DNA of 64,000 nucleotides from Mesorhizobium loti R88b (GTDB lineage Bacteria; Pseudomonadota; Alphaproteobacteria; Rhizobiales; Rhizobiaceae). Position numbers and translations under genes: made by a program. Positions 49,453-58,705 of this stretch are shown here, piece after piece. Under the pieces are notes generated by a model, which was not told where the DNA came from, did no database searches, and saw nothing but the letters and a program-made list of their open reading frames with translations. The stretch spans positions 4,527,001 to 4,591,000 of the forward strand of contig NZ_CP033367.1 of the NCBI RefSeq assembly GCF_013170845.1. Direction: 5' to 3'. Within the stretch, counting starts at the first letter, position 1. Each line of letters opens with the position of its first letter.

Positions 49453-50709
49453 ATGGCTCACAACGAACTTTCTGGCACGATGCCGGGCGAAGCCGTCAGG
49501 CTGGACGAGTTCAATTTCGCTGAGATCGTCAAGGGACTGCCGGCCAAGGCGCGCATGGTGCTGTCGATGGCGATGAACCTGCCGCGCGGTTCACTCAAGG
49601 TCAGGATGCCGGACGGCCGCGCCGTCCTTGTCGGCGGCAAGGCACCAGGTCCCGATGCCGAGCTGGTGCTCAAGAACTGGCGCCTGCCCGGCCGTGCCTT
49701 TTCCGGCGGTACGATCGGCGTCGCCGAATCCTACATGGACGGCGATTGGGAGAGCCCCGATGTCACCAGTTTCCTCGAACTCTTCGTCGTCAACTCCGCC
49801 TTTGGCGAGAAGATCGCCGGCGGAGCGAGCTGGCTGATCAACACGGTCCAGCGCATACGCCACTGGTTCAACGAGAACACGCGGTCGGGTTCGAAACGCA
49901 ATATCTCGGCGCATTACGATCTCGGCAATGCCTTCTACAAGGAATGGCTCGACCCGAGCATGACCTATTCCTCGGCGCTCTACGCGAACGGCGCCAACGA
50001 CCTGGAGAGCGCCCAAGCCGCCAAATACCGGGCACTGGCCCGGGATACAGGGATCAGCAGGAAGGACCATGTTCTGGAGATCGGCTGTGGCTGGGGCGGC
50101 TTTGCTGAATTCGCGGCGCGCGAAATCGGCTGCCGCGTTACCGGGCTGACGATCAGCCGCGAGCAACACGACTTCGCCAAGGCGCGCATCGCCAAGGCCG
50201 GGCTTGCCGACAAGGTCGACATCAAGCTGCAGGATTATCGGGACGAAACGGGGACTTACGATCGCATCGCCTCGATCGAGATGTTCGAGGCCGTGGGCGA
50301 GAAATACTGGCCTGTGTTCTTCTCGAAGATGAAAGCCTGCCTGAAGCCCGGCGGCACCGCGGGCCTGCAGATCATCACCATCAACGAAGCCGCCTACGAC
50401 ACCTATCGCGCCAGGCCGGATTTCATCCAACGCTACGTGTTTCCGGGCGGCATGCTGCCGACACCGTCGATCTTGAAGGCGCTCGGCAGGGATCATGGCC
50501 TCGCGCATCTGCGTGAGCGCGTTTTTCCCGACGACTATGCGCGCACGCTCGCCGAATGGCGCAATCGCTTCTGGGCTTCGTGGGAGAAGATCGTGCCGCT
50601 CGGGTTCGACGATCGTTTCAAGAAGCTCTGGGAATTTTACCTGCACTATTGCGAGGCCGGATTCCGCGCCAGCTACATCGACGTGCGCCAAGTGGTCTAC
50701 AAGGCGTAA
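49453..50709 (+). CDS. cfa: cyclopropane-fatty-acyl-phospholipid synthase family methyltransferase
   Basis: This encodes 418 residues from ATG 49453 (MAHNELSGTMPG). The frame is open further upstream, but that part is not protein-like. The N-terminal lipid-binding domain has GGTIGVAESYMDGDWESPDV. The SAM-dependent domain has the bicarbonate-site HYDLGNAFYKEWLDPSMTYS, the SAM motif VLEIGCGWGGFAEFAAREIG, EMFEAVGEKYWPVFF and FIQRYVFPGGMLPT. It adds a methylene bridge across unsaturated acyl chains in membrane phospholipids, a stationary-phase and acid-stress adaptation. Rhizobia usually have two copies, and this could be either. Confidence 0.93.
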   Translation: MAHNELSGTMPGEAVRLDEFNFAEIVKGLPAKARMVLSMAMNLPRGSLKVRMPDGRAVLVGGKAPGPDAELVLKNWRLPGRAFSGGTIGVAESYMDGDWESPDVTSFLELFVVNSAFGEKIAGGASWLINTVQRIRHWFNENTRSGSKRNISAHYDLGNAFYKEWLDPSMTYSSALYANGANDLESAQAAKYRALARDTGISRKDHVLEIGCGWGGFAEFAAREIGCRVTGLTISREQHDFAKARIAKAGLADKVDIKLQDYRDETGTYDRIASIEMFEAVGEKYWPVFFSKMKACLKPGGTAGLQIITINEAAYDTYRARPDFIQRYVFPGGMLPTPSILKALGRDHGLAHLRERVFPDDYARTLAEWRNRFWASWEKIVPLGFDDRFKKLWEFYLHYCEAGFRASYIDVRQVVYKA

Positions 50710-50913
50710 GCCGGTTCGCTCATCGAGTTCCTTCCCAAGGCAGCACGGCTGGACATGACGGCAGGTCGATTGCCGACTGGCTCGCTTGGCCATTTCGATC
50801 GCGATTTCCTGATGCCAACGTGATGCAACCGTGAGCATTTGGCAGGCGTTCTCACGCATCCGACGCCCCGCGCCAAAATCAACGCCGAGCGCCTCTGACC
50901 ATAGGAGGCTTCC

Positions 50914-51222
50914 TTGAAGCGAACTGTTGCCGTGATTACCATCCTGCTTGCCGCCATATCCGCTGCCGACGCACGGCGCATAGCGCCACCCACTGTCATG
51001 AACGATCCGCTGGGCCACAGCATCAGCCCGACAATGACGCCTGGTGCCAGTGATCTCATCGACAACACACCGACCTCGACCATCCACGAGGTTCATGCTC
51101 CAGCCGGGATGGCGCCACTGACCGTGCCCAGCGACCCGAATGGCATGTCGCTTGAGCCCACTCAGCCAGTCAGCCCGCAAGCTCCCGCGACAGCCTTGCC
51201 GCTAACGCCTGCGACCAACTGA
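50914..51222 (+). CDS. small secreted Pro-rich protein
   Basis: This encodes 102 residues from the TTG at 50914, which follows a strong ribosome-binding site (AGGAGG, five bases away). The signal peptide is clear (KRTVAVITILLAAISAADA). The mature part is disordered-looking and rich in Pro, Thr and Ser (PLTVPSDPNGMSLEPTQPVS), with no cysteine and no recognisable domain. An exported, possibly wall-associated or flexible protein is inferred. It ends 23 bases before a strong palindrome that likely terminates it. Confidence 0.6.
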   Translation: MKRTVAVITILLAAISAADARRIAPPTVMNDPLGHSISPTMTPGASDLIDNTPTSTIHEVHAPAGMAPLTVPSDPNGMSLEPTQPVSPQAPATALPLTPATN

Positions 51223-51244
51223 GCCTTTGCATAAAAACAAACAG

Positions 51245-51285
51245 ACAGAGCGGTTCGGCGTTTCGGTGAAACGTCGAACCGCTCT
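51245..51285. terminator. long hairpin between convergent genes, repeat-related
   Basis: A 19-bp stem with one G-T pair and a 3-base loop: CAGAGCGGTTCGGCGTTTC (51245-51263) with GAAACGTCGAACCGCTCTG (51267-51285). The A-rich leader and CGTTTC/GAAACG core match the repeat at 18585-18631. It lies between the secreted-protein gene (+) and the nucleotidase gene (-). Confidence 0.7.
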
Positions 51286-51296
51286 GGACGGCTTCA

Positions 51297-53276
51297 TCAG
51301 AGCAGGATGCGATATCTGGCGAAACCCGCTTCGCCCTCGCCCGCCGATTCGATCTTCAGCGACTTCACATCGGCGATGAAATCCTTTGCCTTGACGCCTG
51401 TCTCGAACACGACGCTGGCTCCTGGCAGCGGCGCGAACGACCAGTTGTCGTCGGCCGACGGATTGATGGTGCCCTGGCTTACGATATAGCGAACGATGAC
51501 ATCGCGGTTGGTGTCCGGCGCCTCGTAGATGATCTTCGAGGCATTGATGCCGGGGAAATTGCCACCGCCGCCGGCCCGGTAATTGTTGGTCGCAACGACG
51601 AATTTCTGATTTGGATCAATCGGCTTGCCATCGAACATCAGGTCGACGATGCGGTTGGCACCGGCATTCGCCACGCCGCCCTTGGCATCGTATTTCGGCG
51701 GCTGCGACAGGTCTATCTTGTAGGTGACGCCATCAATGACGTCGAAATTGTAGGATGGGAAATCGGTGTTGATGAGCACCTGGTCGGCCTTCCCTGCCTC
51801 GATCCTGTTGAAGATGCCGGCCGACATTTCCAGCCATTCCTTCACCTGCACACCGTTGATTTCGACGGCCCGCACGGTGTTGGGGTAGAGATAGAGGTCG
51901 GCGACGTTCTTGATGGCGATGTCGCCGGCCGGCACGTCGGTATAGTAGTCGGCGCCATTGCGCCCGCCGGCTTTGAAGGGCGCGGCGGCCGACAGCAGCG
52001 GCACATCCTTCCACTGCGTGCTCTTGAGAATGTCCTTCAAGTACCAGGTCTGTGCCTGGTTGACGACCTGCACCGACGGATCGTCGGCAACCAGCGAGAA
52101 ATAGGAGTAAAGCGGCGCTGAGGTTTTACCGACGGGACGGCGCACATAGGCCAAGGTCGCCTGGTGGTCCTGTTCGAGCGCAGTGATGATGCGCTTGTCG
52201 TCCGGAACCGTCGGCTTGTTCTTGTTGTCGACGCGCTCGAAGATCGGCCGCGCCTCGGACGTGGCGGAAACGACCCGCCATTTCGATCCGTCGCGCTCCA
52301 GCATCAGGTCGATCAGCCCCATATGCGAGCCCCAGAAACCACCCATGACGGCGGGCTTGCCCTGCAAGGTGCCTTTTTGCGTGTCGACGCCCTCGAGCGA
52401 CTGGAAATCCTTCTTGCCCGGAAAGACCAGATGCTGGTGGCCAGTGAACACGGCATCGATGCCATCGACGCCGGCAACGAAGAACGACGCGTTCTCCATC
52501 ATGTCGCCCTGCTTCACATCGATGCCGGAATGGGAGAGGGCAATGATGATGTCAGCTCCCTCCTCCTTCATCTGCGGCACCCATGCCTTGGCCGCCTCGA
52601 CAATGTCTCGCGTCTTGACGTTACCTTCCAGATTCTTGAGGTCCCAGACCATGATCTGCGGCGGCACGAAGCCGATGATGCCGATCCTGATCGGCTGCTC
52701 GGCGCCCGAACCATCCTTGATCTTCTTGTCGAGGATCACATAGGGCTTGAGATAGAGCTTGTCGTCACGCGGGTTGGCGGCAAGCGCGGTGCCGCGGATC
52801 AGATTGGCGCAGACGAACGGGAAATTGGCGCCGGCCAGCGCCTTGTCCAGGAAGGACAAGCCGTAGTTGAACTCGTGGTTGCCGAGCGTCGAGCACTCGT
52901 AGCCGAGCAGGTTCATGCCCTTCATGATCGGATGGAGATCGCCGTCCTTCAGGCCCTTTTCGTAGGCGATGTAGTCGCCCATCGGGTTGCCCTGCAGCAG
53001 GTCGCCATTGTCGATCAGCATCGAATTGGCGGCTTCCTTGCGCACTGCTTCAATCAGCGATGCCGTGCGCGACAGGCCCATCGTGTCGTTGGCTTTGTCG
53101 GCGTAGTAATCATAAGGCAGTACATTCACATGGATATCGGTTGTCTCCATGATCCGAAGATGCGCCTGATTGGCCTGCGCACGGGCAGAGAAGGGATGAA
53201 GCACGATCAGCGCCCCTGTGGCTGCGACGCCAGCGAGGAAATTGCGGCGAGAGACGGGATGGAGCAGTTGTGACAT
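51297..53276 (-). CDS. cpdB: bifunctional 2',3'-cyclic-nucleotide 2'-phosphodiesterase/3'-nucleotidase
   Basis: This encodes 659 residues from ATG 53276. The N-terminus carries a twin-arginine signal ([20 protein letters not shown]), so it is probably exported folded through Tat. The metallophosphoesterase domain has [54 protein letters not shown] and [14 protein letters not shown]-terminal nucleotide-binding domain follows ([18 protein letters not shown]). It salvages phosphate and nucleosides from periplasmic nucleotides. It is monocistronic and ends beside a terminator. Confidence 0.92.
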   Translation of the reverse strand: MSQLLHPVSRRNFLAGVAATGALIVLHPFSARAQANQAHLRIMETTDIHVNVLPYDYYADKANDTMGLSRTASLIEAVRKEAANSMLIDNGDLLQGNPMGDYIAYEKGLKDGDLHPIMKGMNLLGYECSTLGNHEFNYGLSFLDKALAGANFPFVCANLIRGTALAANPRDDKLYLKPYVILDKKIKDGSGAEQPIRIGIIGFVPPQIMVWDLKNLEGNVKTRDIVEAAKAWVPQMKEEGADIIIALSHSGIDVKQGDMMENASFFVAGVDGIDAVFTGHQHLVFPGKKDFQSLEGVDTQKGTLQGKPAVMGGFWGSHMGLIDLMLERDGSKWRVVSATSEARPIFERVDNKNKPTVPDDKRIITALEQDHQATLAYVRRPVGKTSAPLYSYFSLVADDPSVQVVNQAQTWYLKDILKSTQWKDVPLLSAAAPFKAGGRNGADYYTDVPAGDIAIKNVADLYLYPNTVRAVEINGVQVKEWLEMSAGIFNRIEAGKADQVLINTDFPSYNFDVIDGVTYKIDLSQPPKYDAKGGVANAGANRIVDLMFDGKPIDPNQKFVVATNNYRAGGGGNFPGINASKIIYEAPDTNRDVIVRYIVSQGTINPSADDNWSFAPLPGASVVFETGVKAKDFIADVKSLKIESAGEGEAGFARYRILL

Positions 53277-53424
53277 ATTTTCTCCTCTTCGACGACGTGA
53301 CGCCCTGCCCCCGAAGCAAACTTGGCGCTGAAATGGGCTCAAGTCCACTCAAGAAGTCGCGTGCGTCCGGACATCAGTCCATCAGCCAGAGATGACGCGC
53401 GGATGAATGGGACGGTGAAGAAAG

Positions 53425-54690
53425 TCAGGTCTTGTCGTCGTCGCCCTGGGTGATCAGCCGGGCGCTGCGCTGGCCCGTGACGTAGATCCATAGCCAGCTC
53501 AGGGAAACCGCAAGCCGGTTGCGGAAGCCGATCAGAAAATAGATGTGTGCAATTCCCCACAGCCACCAGGCGAGCCAGCCGGTGAGTTTGATCCAGCCGA
53601 AATCGATCGCGGCGGCGCGTTTGCCGATCGTCGCCAGATCGCCGGCGTGTTTGTAGCGAAATGGCCGCGCGGCATTGTCACCGCCGAGCCTGGCCTTGAT
53701 GGTGGCCGCAACATGTCGGCCCTCCTGCTTGGCGGAAGGCGCTACACCGGGCACCGGCCGTCCATCCGGCCGCAGCACGAGGGCGGCGTCGCCGATGACG
53801 AAAATCTCCGGACTGCCGGGCACGCTGAGGTCAGGCTCGACAAGCACCCTGCCCGCGCGGTCCGCCTTCGCTCCCAGCCATTCGGCGGCGGGCGAAGCGG
53901 CAACGCCGGCTGCCCACAGGATCGTTCGGGCCGCCAATTGCTTGTCGCCGAAGACGACGCCCTCGGCATCGCAGCGCGTGACAGCCCGCCCGAGCTCGAC
54001 CGTCACGCCGAGGCGTTCGAGCGCCTTGCTGGCATAGTCGGAGAGTTTTGGCGCGAAATTGGCAAGGATGCGGTCGCCGGCCTCGATCAGCACCACGCGC
54101 GTTTGCCGCGTATCGATGTTGCGGAACTCGCCGCGCAGCGTCTCGTGCGCCAGTTCGATGATGGTGCCGGCCAGTTCCACACCGGTCGGCCCGCCGCCGA
54201 CGATCGCAATGGTCAGCAGCGCCTGGCGCTTGACGGGATCGGTTTCCCGCTCGGCCTGCTCGAAGGCCAGCAGAATGCGCCGCCGAATGGTGGTGGCGTC
54301 CTCCAGCGTCTTCAGGCCCGGCGCGAAAGGCTCCCATTCGTCATGGCCGAAATAGGCGTGGCGCGCGCCGGTGGCCAACACCAGCGTGTCGTAGGCGACG
54401 GCGCTGCCGTCATCGAGCAGCACGCGTTTACCGGCACGGTCGACGCCGGTGACGTTGGCCAGCAACGTCGTCACGTCCTTGCGCTTGCGCAGGAGATGGC
54501 GGATCGGCCAGGCAACCTCGGAGGTTGCCAGCGCGGTCGTCGCTACCTGGTAAAGCAGCGGCTGGAAGAGATGATGGTTGCGCTTGTCGATCATGGTGAT
54601 GCGCACCGGCGCGCCAGCAAGCGCGCGGGTGCATTCGAGACCGCCGAAACCCGCACCGACAACGACGACATGATGGCTGGCTTCACTCAT
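53425..54690 (-). CDS. ndh: type II NADH dehydrogenase (NDH-2)
   Basis: This encodes 421 residues from ATG 54690 (MSEASHHVVVVGAGFGGLEC). An in-frame GTG three codons earlier is the alternative. It has the FAD-binding Rossmann motif VVVGAGFGGLECTRALAG and the NAD-binding motif IVGGGPTGVELAGTIIELAH. The second FAD site is EIFVIGDAALVLRPDG, and a C-terminal amphipathic membrane-anchoring region includes LTGWLAWWLWGIAHIYFLIG. It passes electrons from NADH to ubiquinone without pumping protons. It is divergent from the fau gene. Confidence 0.93.
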   Translation of the reverse strand: MSEASHHVVVVGAGFGGLECTRALAGAPVRITMIDKRNHHLFQPLLYQVATTALATSEVAWPIRHLLRKRKDVTTLLANVTGVDRAGKRVLLDDGSAVAYDTLVLATGARHAYFGHDEWEPFAPGLKTLEDATTIRRRILLAFEQAERETDPVKRQALLTIAIVGGGPTGVELAGTIIELAHETLRGEFRNIDTRQTRVVLIEAGDRILANFAPKLSDYASKALERLGVTVELGRAVTRCDAEGVVFGDKQLAARTILWAAGVAASPAAEWLGAKADRAGRVLVEPDLSVPGSPEIFVIGDAALVLRPDGRPVPGVAPSAKQEGRHVAATIKARLGGDNAARPFRYKHAGDLATIGKRAAAIDFGWIKLTGWLAWWLWGIAHIYFLIGFRNRLAVSLSWLWIYVTGQRSARLITQGDDDKT

Positions 54691-54731
54691 CTCATTCACC
54701 CCGTTTGTCTGCCAGTTATGTAGTGGTTTTT

Positions 54732-54816
54732 GTGCATTGCAACAACGTCGTGGCGCGCAGGGCTGCCCTGCACTAAGGGGCTGCCCGGAGCTCGCCTTCC
54801 CATGTCGTTAATGCAC
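54732..54816 (+). ncRNA. structured RNA element upstream of fau (candidate)
   Basis: A long bulged stem (GTGCATT 54732-54738 with AATGCAC 54810-54816, then AACGTCGTGG 54744-54753 with CCATGTCGTT 54800-54809) encloses a perfect hairpin (GCAGGG-CTG-CCCTGC, 54757-54771). It starts near the 5' end of the ndh/fau intergenic region. In many bacteria the 6S RNA gene is just upstream of this cyclo-ligase gene, but I cannot identify this element as 6S by eye. A cis-acting leader is equally possible. Confidence 0.35.
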
Positions 54817-54874
54817 GTGTCCGCGGGCTCATAGGGGGTATAGCCTCCCCGAAACGAGATCACGGGAGTGAGGC

Positions 54875-55456
54875 ATGGCCAACGGTCATGACGACGCCGA
54901 GGACTGGGCCGACGTCAGGCGCTGGCGCAAGGCCGAGCGCGAGCGACTGATCGCGGCGCGTCTCGCAGTGCCGGCGGACGCGCGCACCGCTATGTCGCAA
55001 CGCATTGCCGAATGCCTCGATGCGATCATCGGCGAGATCGCCGGCCGCATGGTGAGCCTCTACTGGCCGTTTAGGGGCGAGCCGGATTTGCGGCCATGGA
55101 TGACATCCGTCAATGAACGCGGCGGCCGCACCGCACTGCCCATTGTCATCGAGAAAGGACAGCCGCTGATTTTCCGGGCCTACAAAGCGGGCGATCGGCT
55201 GGAAAAAGGTATCTGGAACATTCCGATCCCGGCCGAGGGCGATCCGGTGCTGCCGGACATCGTCATCTCGCCGATCGTCGGCATTGATCCGGCAAATTTT
55301 CGCCTGGGATATGGCGGCGGCTTCTTCGACCGCACGCTGGCCGCCATGCCGTTCAAGCCGCTGGTCATCGGCGTCGGCTACGAACTGCAGCGCATCGCCA
55401 CCATCTATCCGCAACCGCACGACATTCCGATGGATCGGATCGTCACCGAAGCCTGA
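54875..55456 (+). CDS. 5-formyltetrahydrofolate cyclo-ligase
   Basis: This encodes 193 residues. Conserved parts are DVRRWRKAERERLIAARLAV (basic N-terminal helix), VSLYWPFRGEPDLRPW and the ATP/folate-site motif GIDPANFRLGYGGGFFDRTL. The enzyme converts 5-formyl-THF to methenyl-THF with ATP, returning stored folate to the one-carbon pool. The symbol is fau or ygfA in other bacteria. The start follows GGGAGTGAGG. A folded RNA element lies 58 bases upstream. Confidence 0.92.
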   Translation: MANGHDDAEDWADVRRWRKAERERLIAARLAVPADARTAMSQRIAECLDAIIGEIAGRMVSLYWPFRGEPDLRPWMTSVNERGGRTALPIVIEKGQPLIFRAYKAGDRLEKGIWNIPIPAEGDPVLPDIVISPIVGIDPANFRLGYGGGFFDRTLAAMPFKPLVIGVGYELQRIATIYPQPHDIPMDRIVTEA

Positions 55457-55608
55457 GGGCCCGTCGCCGCGTAGCAGCGCATATGTCACGTGACAAAAAT
55501 CCGACTTGGTCAATAATATGGTCTCTGGGACCATGCGCGGAGGGCCGTTTCGACGTGCGTTCTGGGCGGATCCAACAGCGTCCGGTCGCTCTTTGGGAGG
55601 AGGATACG

Positions 55609-56037
55609 ATGCGATATCTCTGTAGAGCTATTTTCGTTTTTTCGCTTTCATTAAGCGTCGCAACTCCGGCTTTTGCGAGCGGCAAGCTGGTGTCAGGACC
55701 GCGCATCGGGGATGAGGTCGATATTGTCAGCAGCTCTGGAATAGGCACGCGCCACGCGGTCATAAAAGTAAAACTTGACGAAGGAGACGAAAAGTATCTT
55801 ACAGATCATATTGAAGGTGACTGTGTAAGCGGATGGTTCACAATGCTATATATTGGAATGGGTCGTCTCCGATTCCTTGGAAAGTTGAAACATCCCGCAA
55901 GTGCCGGTGCTCATTACCTCATAGTAAGCAGCAAATATGGTCCACTCGATGGGTCTACCGTCTCTAGTTATGGCGAAGCCCTTGAACAATATAATGCCCT
56001 CTGCCCTGGCCATGCAGATATGACGCTCGACCAATAA
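55609..56037 (+). CDS. secreted orphan protein, AT-rich
   Basis: This encodes 142 residues from ATG 55609, with GGGAGGAGG upstream. The signal peptide is convincing (FVFSLSLSVATPAFA). The mature protein contains GPRIGDEVDIVSSSGIGTRH, DHIEGDCVSGWFTMLYIGMG and a second cysteine near the C-terminus, suggesting one disulfide. From about 55730 the base composition is markedly more A/T-rich than in neighbouring genes, with codons such as GTA, AAA, ATA and AGT that are rare here. This suggests recent acquisition. I recognise no family. Confidence 0.65.
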   Translation: MRYLCRAIFVFSLSLSVATPAFASGKLVSGPRIGDEVDIVSSSGIGTRHAVIKVKLDEGDEKYLTDHIEGDCVSGWFTMLYIGMGRLRFLGKLKHPASAGAHYLIVSSKYGPLDGSTVSSYGEALEQYNALCPGHADMTLDQ

Positions 56038-56090
56038 ACGGAGCCGTAAAGTTAAATTGGTCAAAATTGGGGTGCCGGATCGGCCTTTGG

Positions 56091-56564
56091 TTAAGCCATT
56101 TCCGGCTTCATGCCCATCGCCGTTCGGTCGACGATTTCACGCAAGGCGAATGACGAGTTGATCTTCGTCACATGCGGCATGGCCGATAGCCACTCCTTGT
56201 GGATGCGCTCATAGTCGACGAGATCCTTGGCCGCGATACGCAGGATATAGTCGTATTCGCCCGACATCAGGTGGCAGGACAGCACGTTGGGGCAACGCTT
56301 GATCGCCGCTTCGAAATCCGACAGCGTCTTCTCGAACTGGCCCGACAGCGATATATGCACGATCGCCGTCATCTGGTGACCAAGGGCCGCATTGGACAGC
56401 CGGGCGTGATAGCCGCGAATGGTTCCGGATTTCTCGAGATTGTCGAGCCGGCGCGAACAGGCCGACTGCGACAGGCCAACCTTCTCGGCAAGCGCCGCAT
56501 TGGGTATCCTGCCATCCTTCTGCAAAGTCTCCAGAATGGCGATATCGATCCTGTCGAGCGGCAT
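56091..56564 (-). CDS. Lrp/AsnC family transcriptional regulator
   Basis: This encodes 157 residues from ATG 56564 (MPLDRIDIAILETLQKDGRI). A frame extension to 56603 is possible but has a poor start context. The winged helix-turn-helix is IPNAALAEKVGLSQSACSRR and the RAM domain spans about 70-150 (TAIVHISLSGQF, SGEYDYILRIAAKDL). It is divergent from ald, the alanine dehydrogenase gene, 157 bases away. It therefore most likely activates ald in response to alanine, as AldR does in other bacteria. Confidence 0.93.
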   Translation of the reverse strand: MPLDRIDIAILETLQKDGRIPNAALAEKVGLSQSACSRRLDNLEKSGTIRGYHARLSNAALGHQMTAIVHISLSGQFEKTLSDFEAAIKRCPNVLSCHLMSGEYDYILRIAAKDLVDYERIHKEWLSAMPHVTKINSSFALREIVDRTAMGMKPEMA

Positions 56565-56721
56565 TTTTCGTGAATCCTGCTGATATTCTGCTATTTTGCG
56601 CAATGATTATCGAAACCGGCCTTCCTGCGCAAGCGCATTCGCAAACACCTGCAGCCCGATTCATGGTTCACTTAACCAATACAGGGAGTGAGCCCAAAAG
56701 GGCCTGGATCAGGAGAAGAAA

Positions 56722-57837
56722 ATGCGCGTCGGCTGCCCCAAGGAAATCAAGAACCACGAATACCGCGTCGGCCTTACGCCCGGCTCGGTGCGTGAATACG
56801 TTGCGCACGGCCACGAAGTGCTGGTCGAGACCGGCGCCGGTGCCGGCATCGGCGCCGATGACAATGCCTATCGCGCGGCCGGCGCCACTATCGCCAAGAC
56901 CGCCGCCGACGTGTTCGCCAAGTCGGACATGATCGTCAAGGTCAAGGAGCCGCAGCCCAACGAATGGGCCCAGCTGCGCGACGGCCAGATCCTGTACACC
57001 TATCTTCACCTGGCTCCGGATCCGGAGCAGACCAAGGGCCTGCTCGCTTCCGGCGTGACCGCGATCGCCTACGAAACCGTGACCGACGACCGCGGCGGCC
57101 TGCCGCTGCTCGCACCGATGTCGGAAGTCGCCGGCCGCCTGTCGATCCAGGCCGGCGCCACGGCGCTGCAGAAAGCCAATGGCGGCCGCGGTGTGCTGCT
57201 CGGCGGCGTGCCCGGCGTGCTGCCGGGCAAGGTTACCGTGCTCGGCGGCGGTGTTGTCGGCCTGCATGCGGCCCGCATGGCGGCCGGCCTTGGCGCCGAC
57301 GTCACCATCATCGACCGTTCGATCCCGCGCCTGCGCCAGCTCGACGACCTCTTCGCCGGCCGTGTGCACACTCGTTATTCCACGGTCGAAGCGCTTGAAG
57401 AAGAATGCTTTTCGGCTGATATCGTCGTTGGCGCCGTGTTGATCCCGGGCGCCGCGGCACCCAAGCTCGTCACCCGCGAAATGCTTTCGGGCATGAAGAA
57501 GGGCTCCGTGCTGGTCGACGTCGCCATCGACCAGGGTGGTTGCTTCGAGACCTCGCATGCGACGACTCATGCCGAGCCCACCTACGAGGTTGATGGCGTT
57601 ATCCACTACTGCGTCGCCAACATGCCGGGTGCAGTGCCGGTCACCTCGGCCCATGCTCTCAACAACGCAACGCTGCACTACGGCCTGCAACTCGCCGACA
57701 AGGGCCTGAAGGCCCTGGTCGACGACCATCACCTGCGCAACGGCCTCAATGTCCACAAGGGCAAGATCACCAACCGCGCCGTCGCCGACGCGCTCGGTTA
57801 CGAGCTGGTCGAGCCGAAAGCCGTTCTGGCTGCGTGA
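56722..57837 (+). CDS. ald: alanine dehydrogenase
   Basis: This encodes 371 residues. The N-terminus [20 protein letters not shown] then [18 protein letters not shown] is diagnostic. The substrate Lys is in [13 protein letters not shown] and the catalytic His in [12 protein letters not shown]. The NAD motif is [20 protein letters not shown]. It oxidises L-alanine to pyruvate and ammonia, or the reverse; rhizobia use it for growth on alanine and in bacteroids. The start follows AGGAGAAG. It ends in a clear terminator and is likely controlled by the divergent Lrp-type regulator. Confidence 0.96.
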   Translation: MRVGCPKEIKNHEYRVGLTPGSVREYVAHGHEVLVETGAGAGIGADDNAYRAAGATIAKTAADVFAKSDMIVKVKEPQPNEWAQLRDGQILYTYLHLAPDPEQTKGLLASGVTAIAYETVTDDRGGLPLLAPMSEVAGRLSIQAGATALQKANGGRGVLLGGVPGVLPGKVTVLGGGVVGLHAARMAAGLGADVTIIDRSIPRLRQLDDLFAGRVHTRYSTVEALEEECFSADIVVGAVLIPGAAAPKLVTREMLSGMKKGSVLVDVAIDQGGCFETSHATTHAEPTYEVDGVIHYCVANMPGAVPVTSAHALNNATLHYGLQLADKGLKALVDDHHLRNGLNVHKGKITNRAVADALGYELVEPKAVLAA

Positions 57838-57867
57838 TCTAAGTTACAAGAGGTTCCCTCCCGTCAG

Positions 57868-57896
57868 CCCGCCGGTTTATGCCGGCGGGTTTTTTC
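57868..57896 (+). terminator. rho-independent terminator of ald
   Basis: An 8-bp GC stem with a 6-base loop (CCCGCCGG 57868-57875, CCGGCGGG 57882-57889) is followed by seven T. Confidence 0.9.
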
Positions 57897-57920
57897 TTGG
57901 CCCGTGACACCGCAGGCAAC

Positions 57921-57945
57921 AAAAAAGCGGAGCCAAAGCCCCGCT
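57921..57945 (-). terminator. rho-independent terminator for the leftward transcript
   Basis: On the minus strand, AAGCGGGG (57938-57945) pairs with CTCCGCTT (57925-57932, one G-T pair) around a 5-base loop and is followed by a T-run (57921-57926). It lies 120 bases beyond the DUF1203 gene. The stretch between holds no gene that I can see. Confidence 0.65.
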
Positions 57946-58063
57946 TCCTCGATATCGAGATTGCCGCCGGTTCATCCGCGGTCGGCCAATCGATCGACAC
58001 TTGCCTTTTATCGCCTCTATGCGACGGGAGTACGACAGAACGCCTGCCGGCAACCTTTGCCGC

Positions 58064-58531
58064 TTAGGCGCGCTCGATACGGCATTGATAACAATTGTTG
58101 CGCGCCGAGCGGACATGCACGTAGGCAATATCGTCGCGTTCGAACAGCGTCTCGGCCCGCGCAGCAATCGCCTCAGTCGGGATGACACCGCCGCTGCCGT
58201 AGACGATGCGGTTATCCCTGCCATAGCCGCGCACGATATAGTCCGGGCTTTCGAGAATCTCGGGAAGCGCCCCGGTCTCGTTGGCCCGGCCGCATTCTTC
58301 GGCATGCAGAAAAATCGGCCCGGTTTCAGCATAGGGCTGAAGGTCCGGAAATGGCCGGTAAGCCAAAATGAGATAGGCGTCGCCCGCGGCGATGTTCTTC
58401 AGACAGTGCCGGCAAGGCATGCCGTCACCGTCGGAGATCTTTCGCTCGGGCGTGTGGCCGTAGGCATCCGGGCCGCCAAACTGCAGGGCCCTGACATCCT
58501 GGGTCGGCAGTGCTTTGAACTGAATGGTCAT
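58064..58531 (-). CDS. DUF1203 domain protein
   Basis: This encodes 155 residues matching the uncharacterised DUF1203 family. The N-terminal IQFKALPTQDVRALQFGG is followed by DGMPCRHCLKNIAAGDAYLI with a CxxC pair, FLHAEECGR, and the C-terminal IAYVHVRSARNNCYQCRIER with a second CxxC. The paired cysteines suggest a zinc site. The fold is thought to bind small ligands, but no activity is known. The gene is monocistronic and not conserved in position. Confidence 0.88.
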   Translation of the reverse strand: MTIQFKALPTQDVRALQFGGPDAYGHTPERKISDGDGMPCRHCLKNIAAGDAYLILAYRPFPDLQPYAETGPIFLHAEECGRANETGALPEILESPDYIVRGYGRDNRIVYGSGGVIPTEAIAARAETLFERDDIAYVHVRSARNNCYQCRIERA

Positions 58532-58705
58532 GGTGAAATCTCCGGTGTGGTTGGCGGAAATTATTCACTCAGACCGAAACTTCCCACCCGATTCCTGCCA
58601 AGTGACGAAGGACCGATCGGCGTTCTACAATCGGTCCTGACGCGCTTGGCTCGACTGAATGATCAATGATAATCCGACTAATAAATTCGCACGGGCGCTC
58701 GCGTA

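Noticed and set aside
49591-51180. 529-residue minus-strand open frame over cfa and the next gene
   Set aside because: It is opposite the well-supported cfa gene and crosses a gap; no domain is recognisable.
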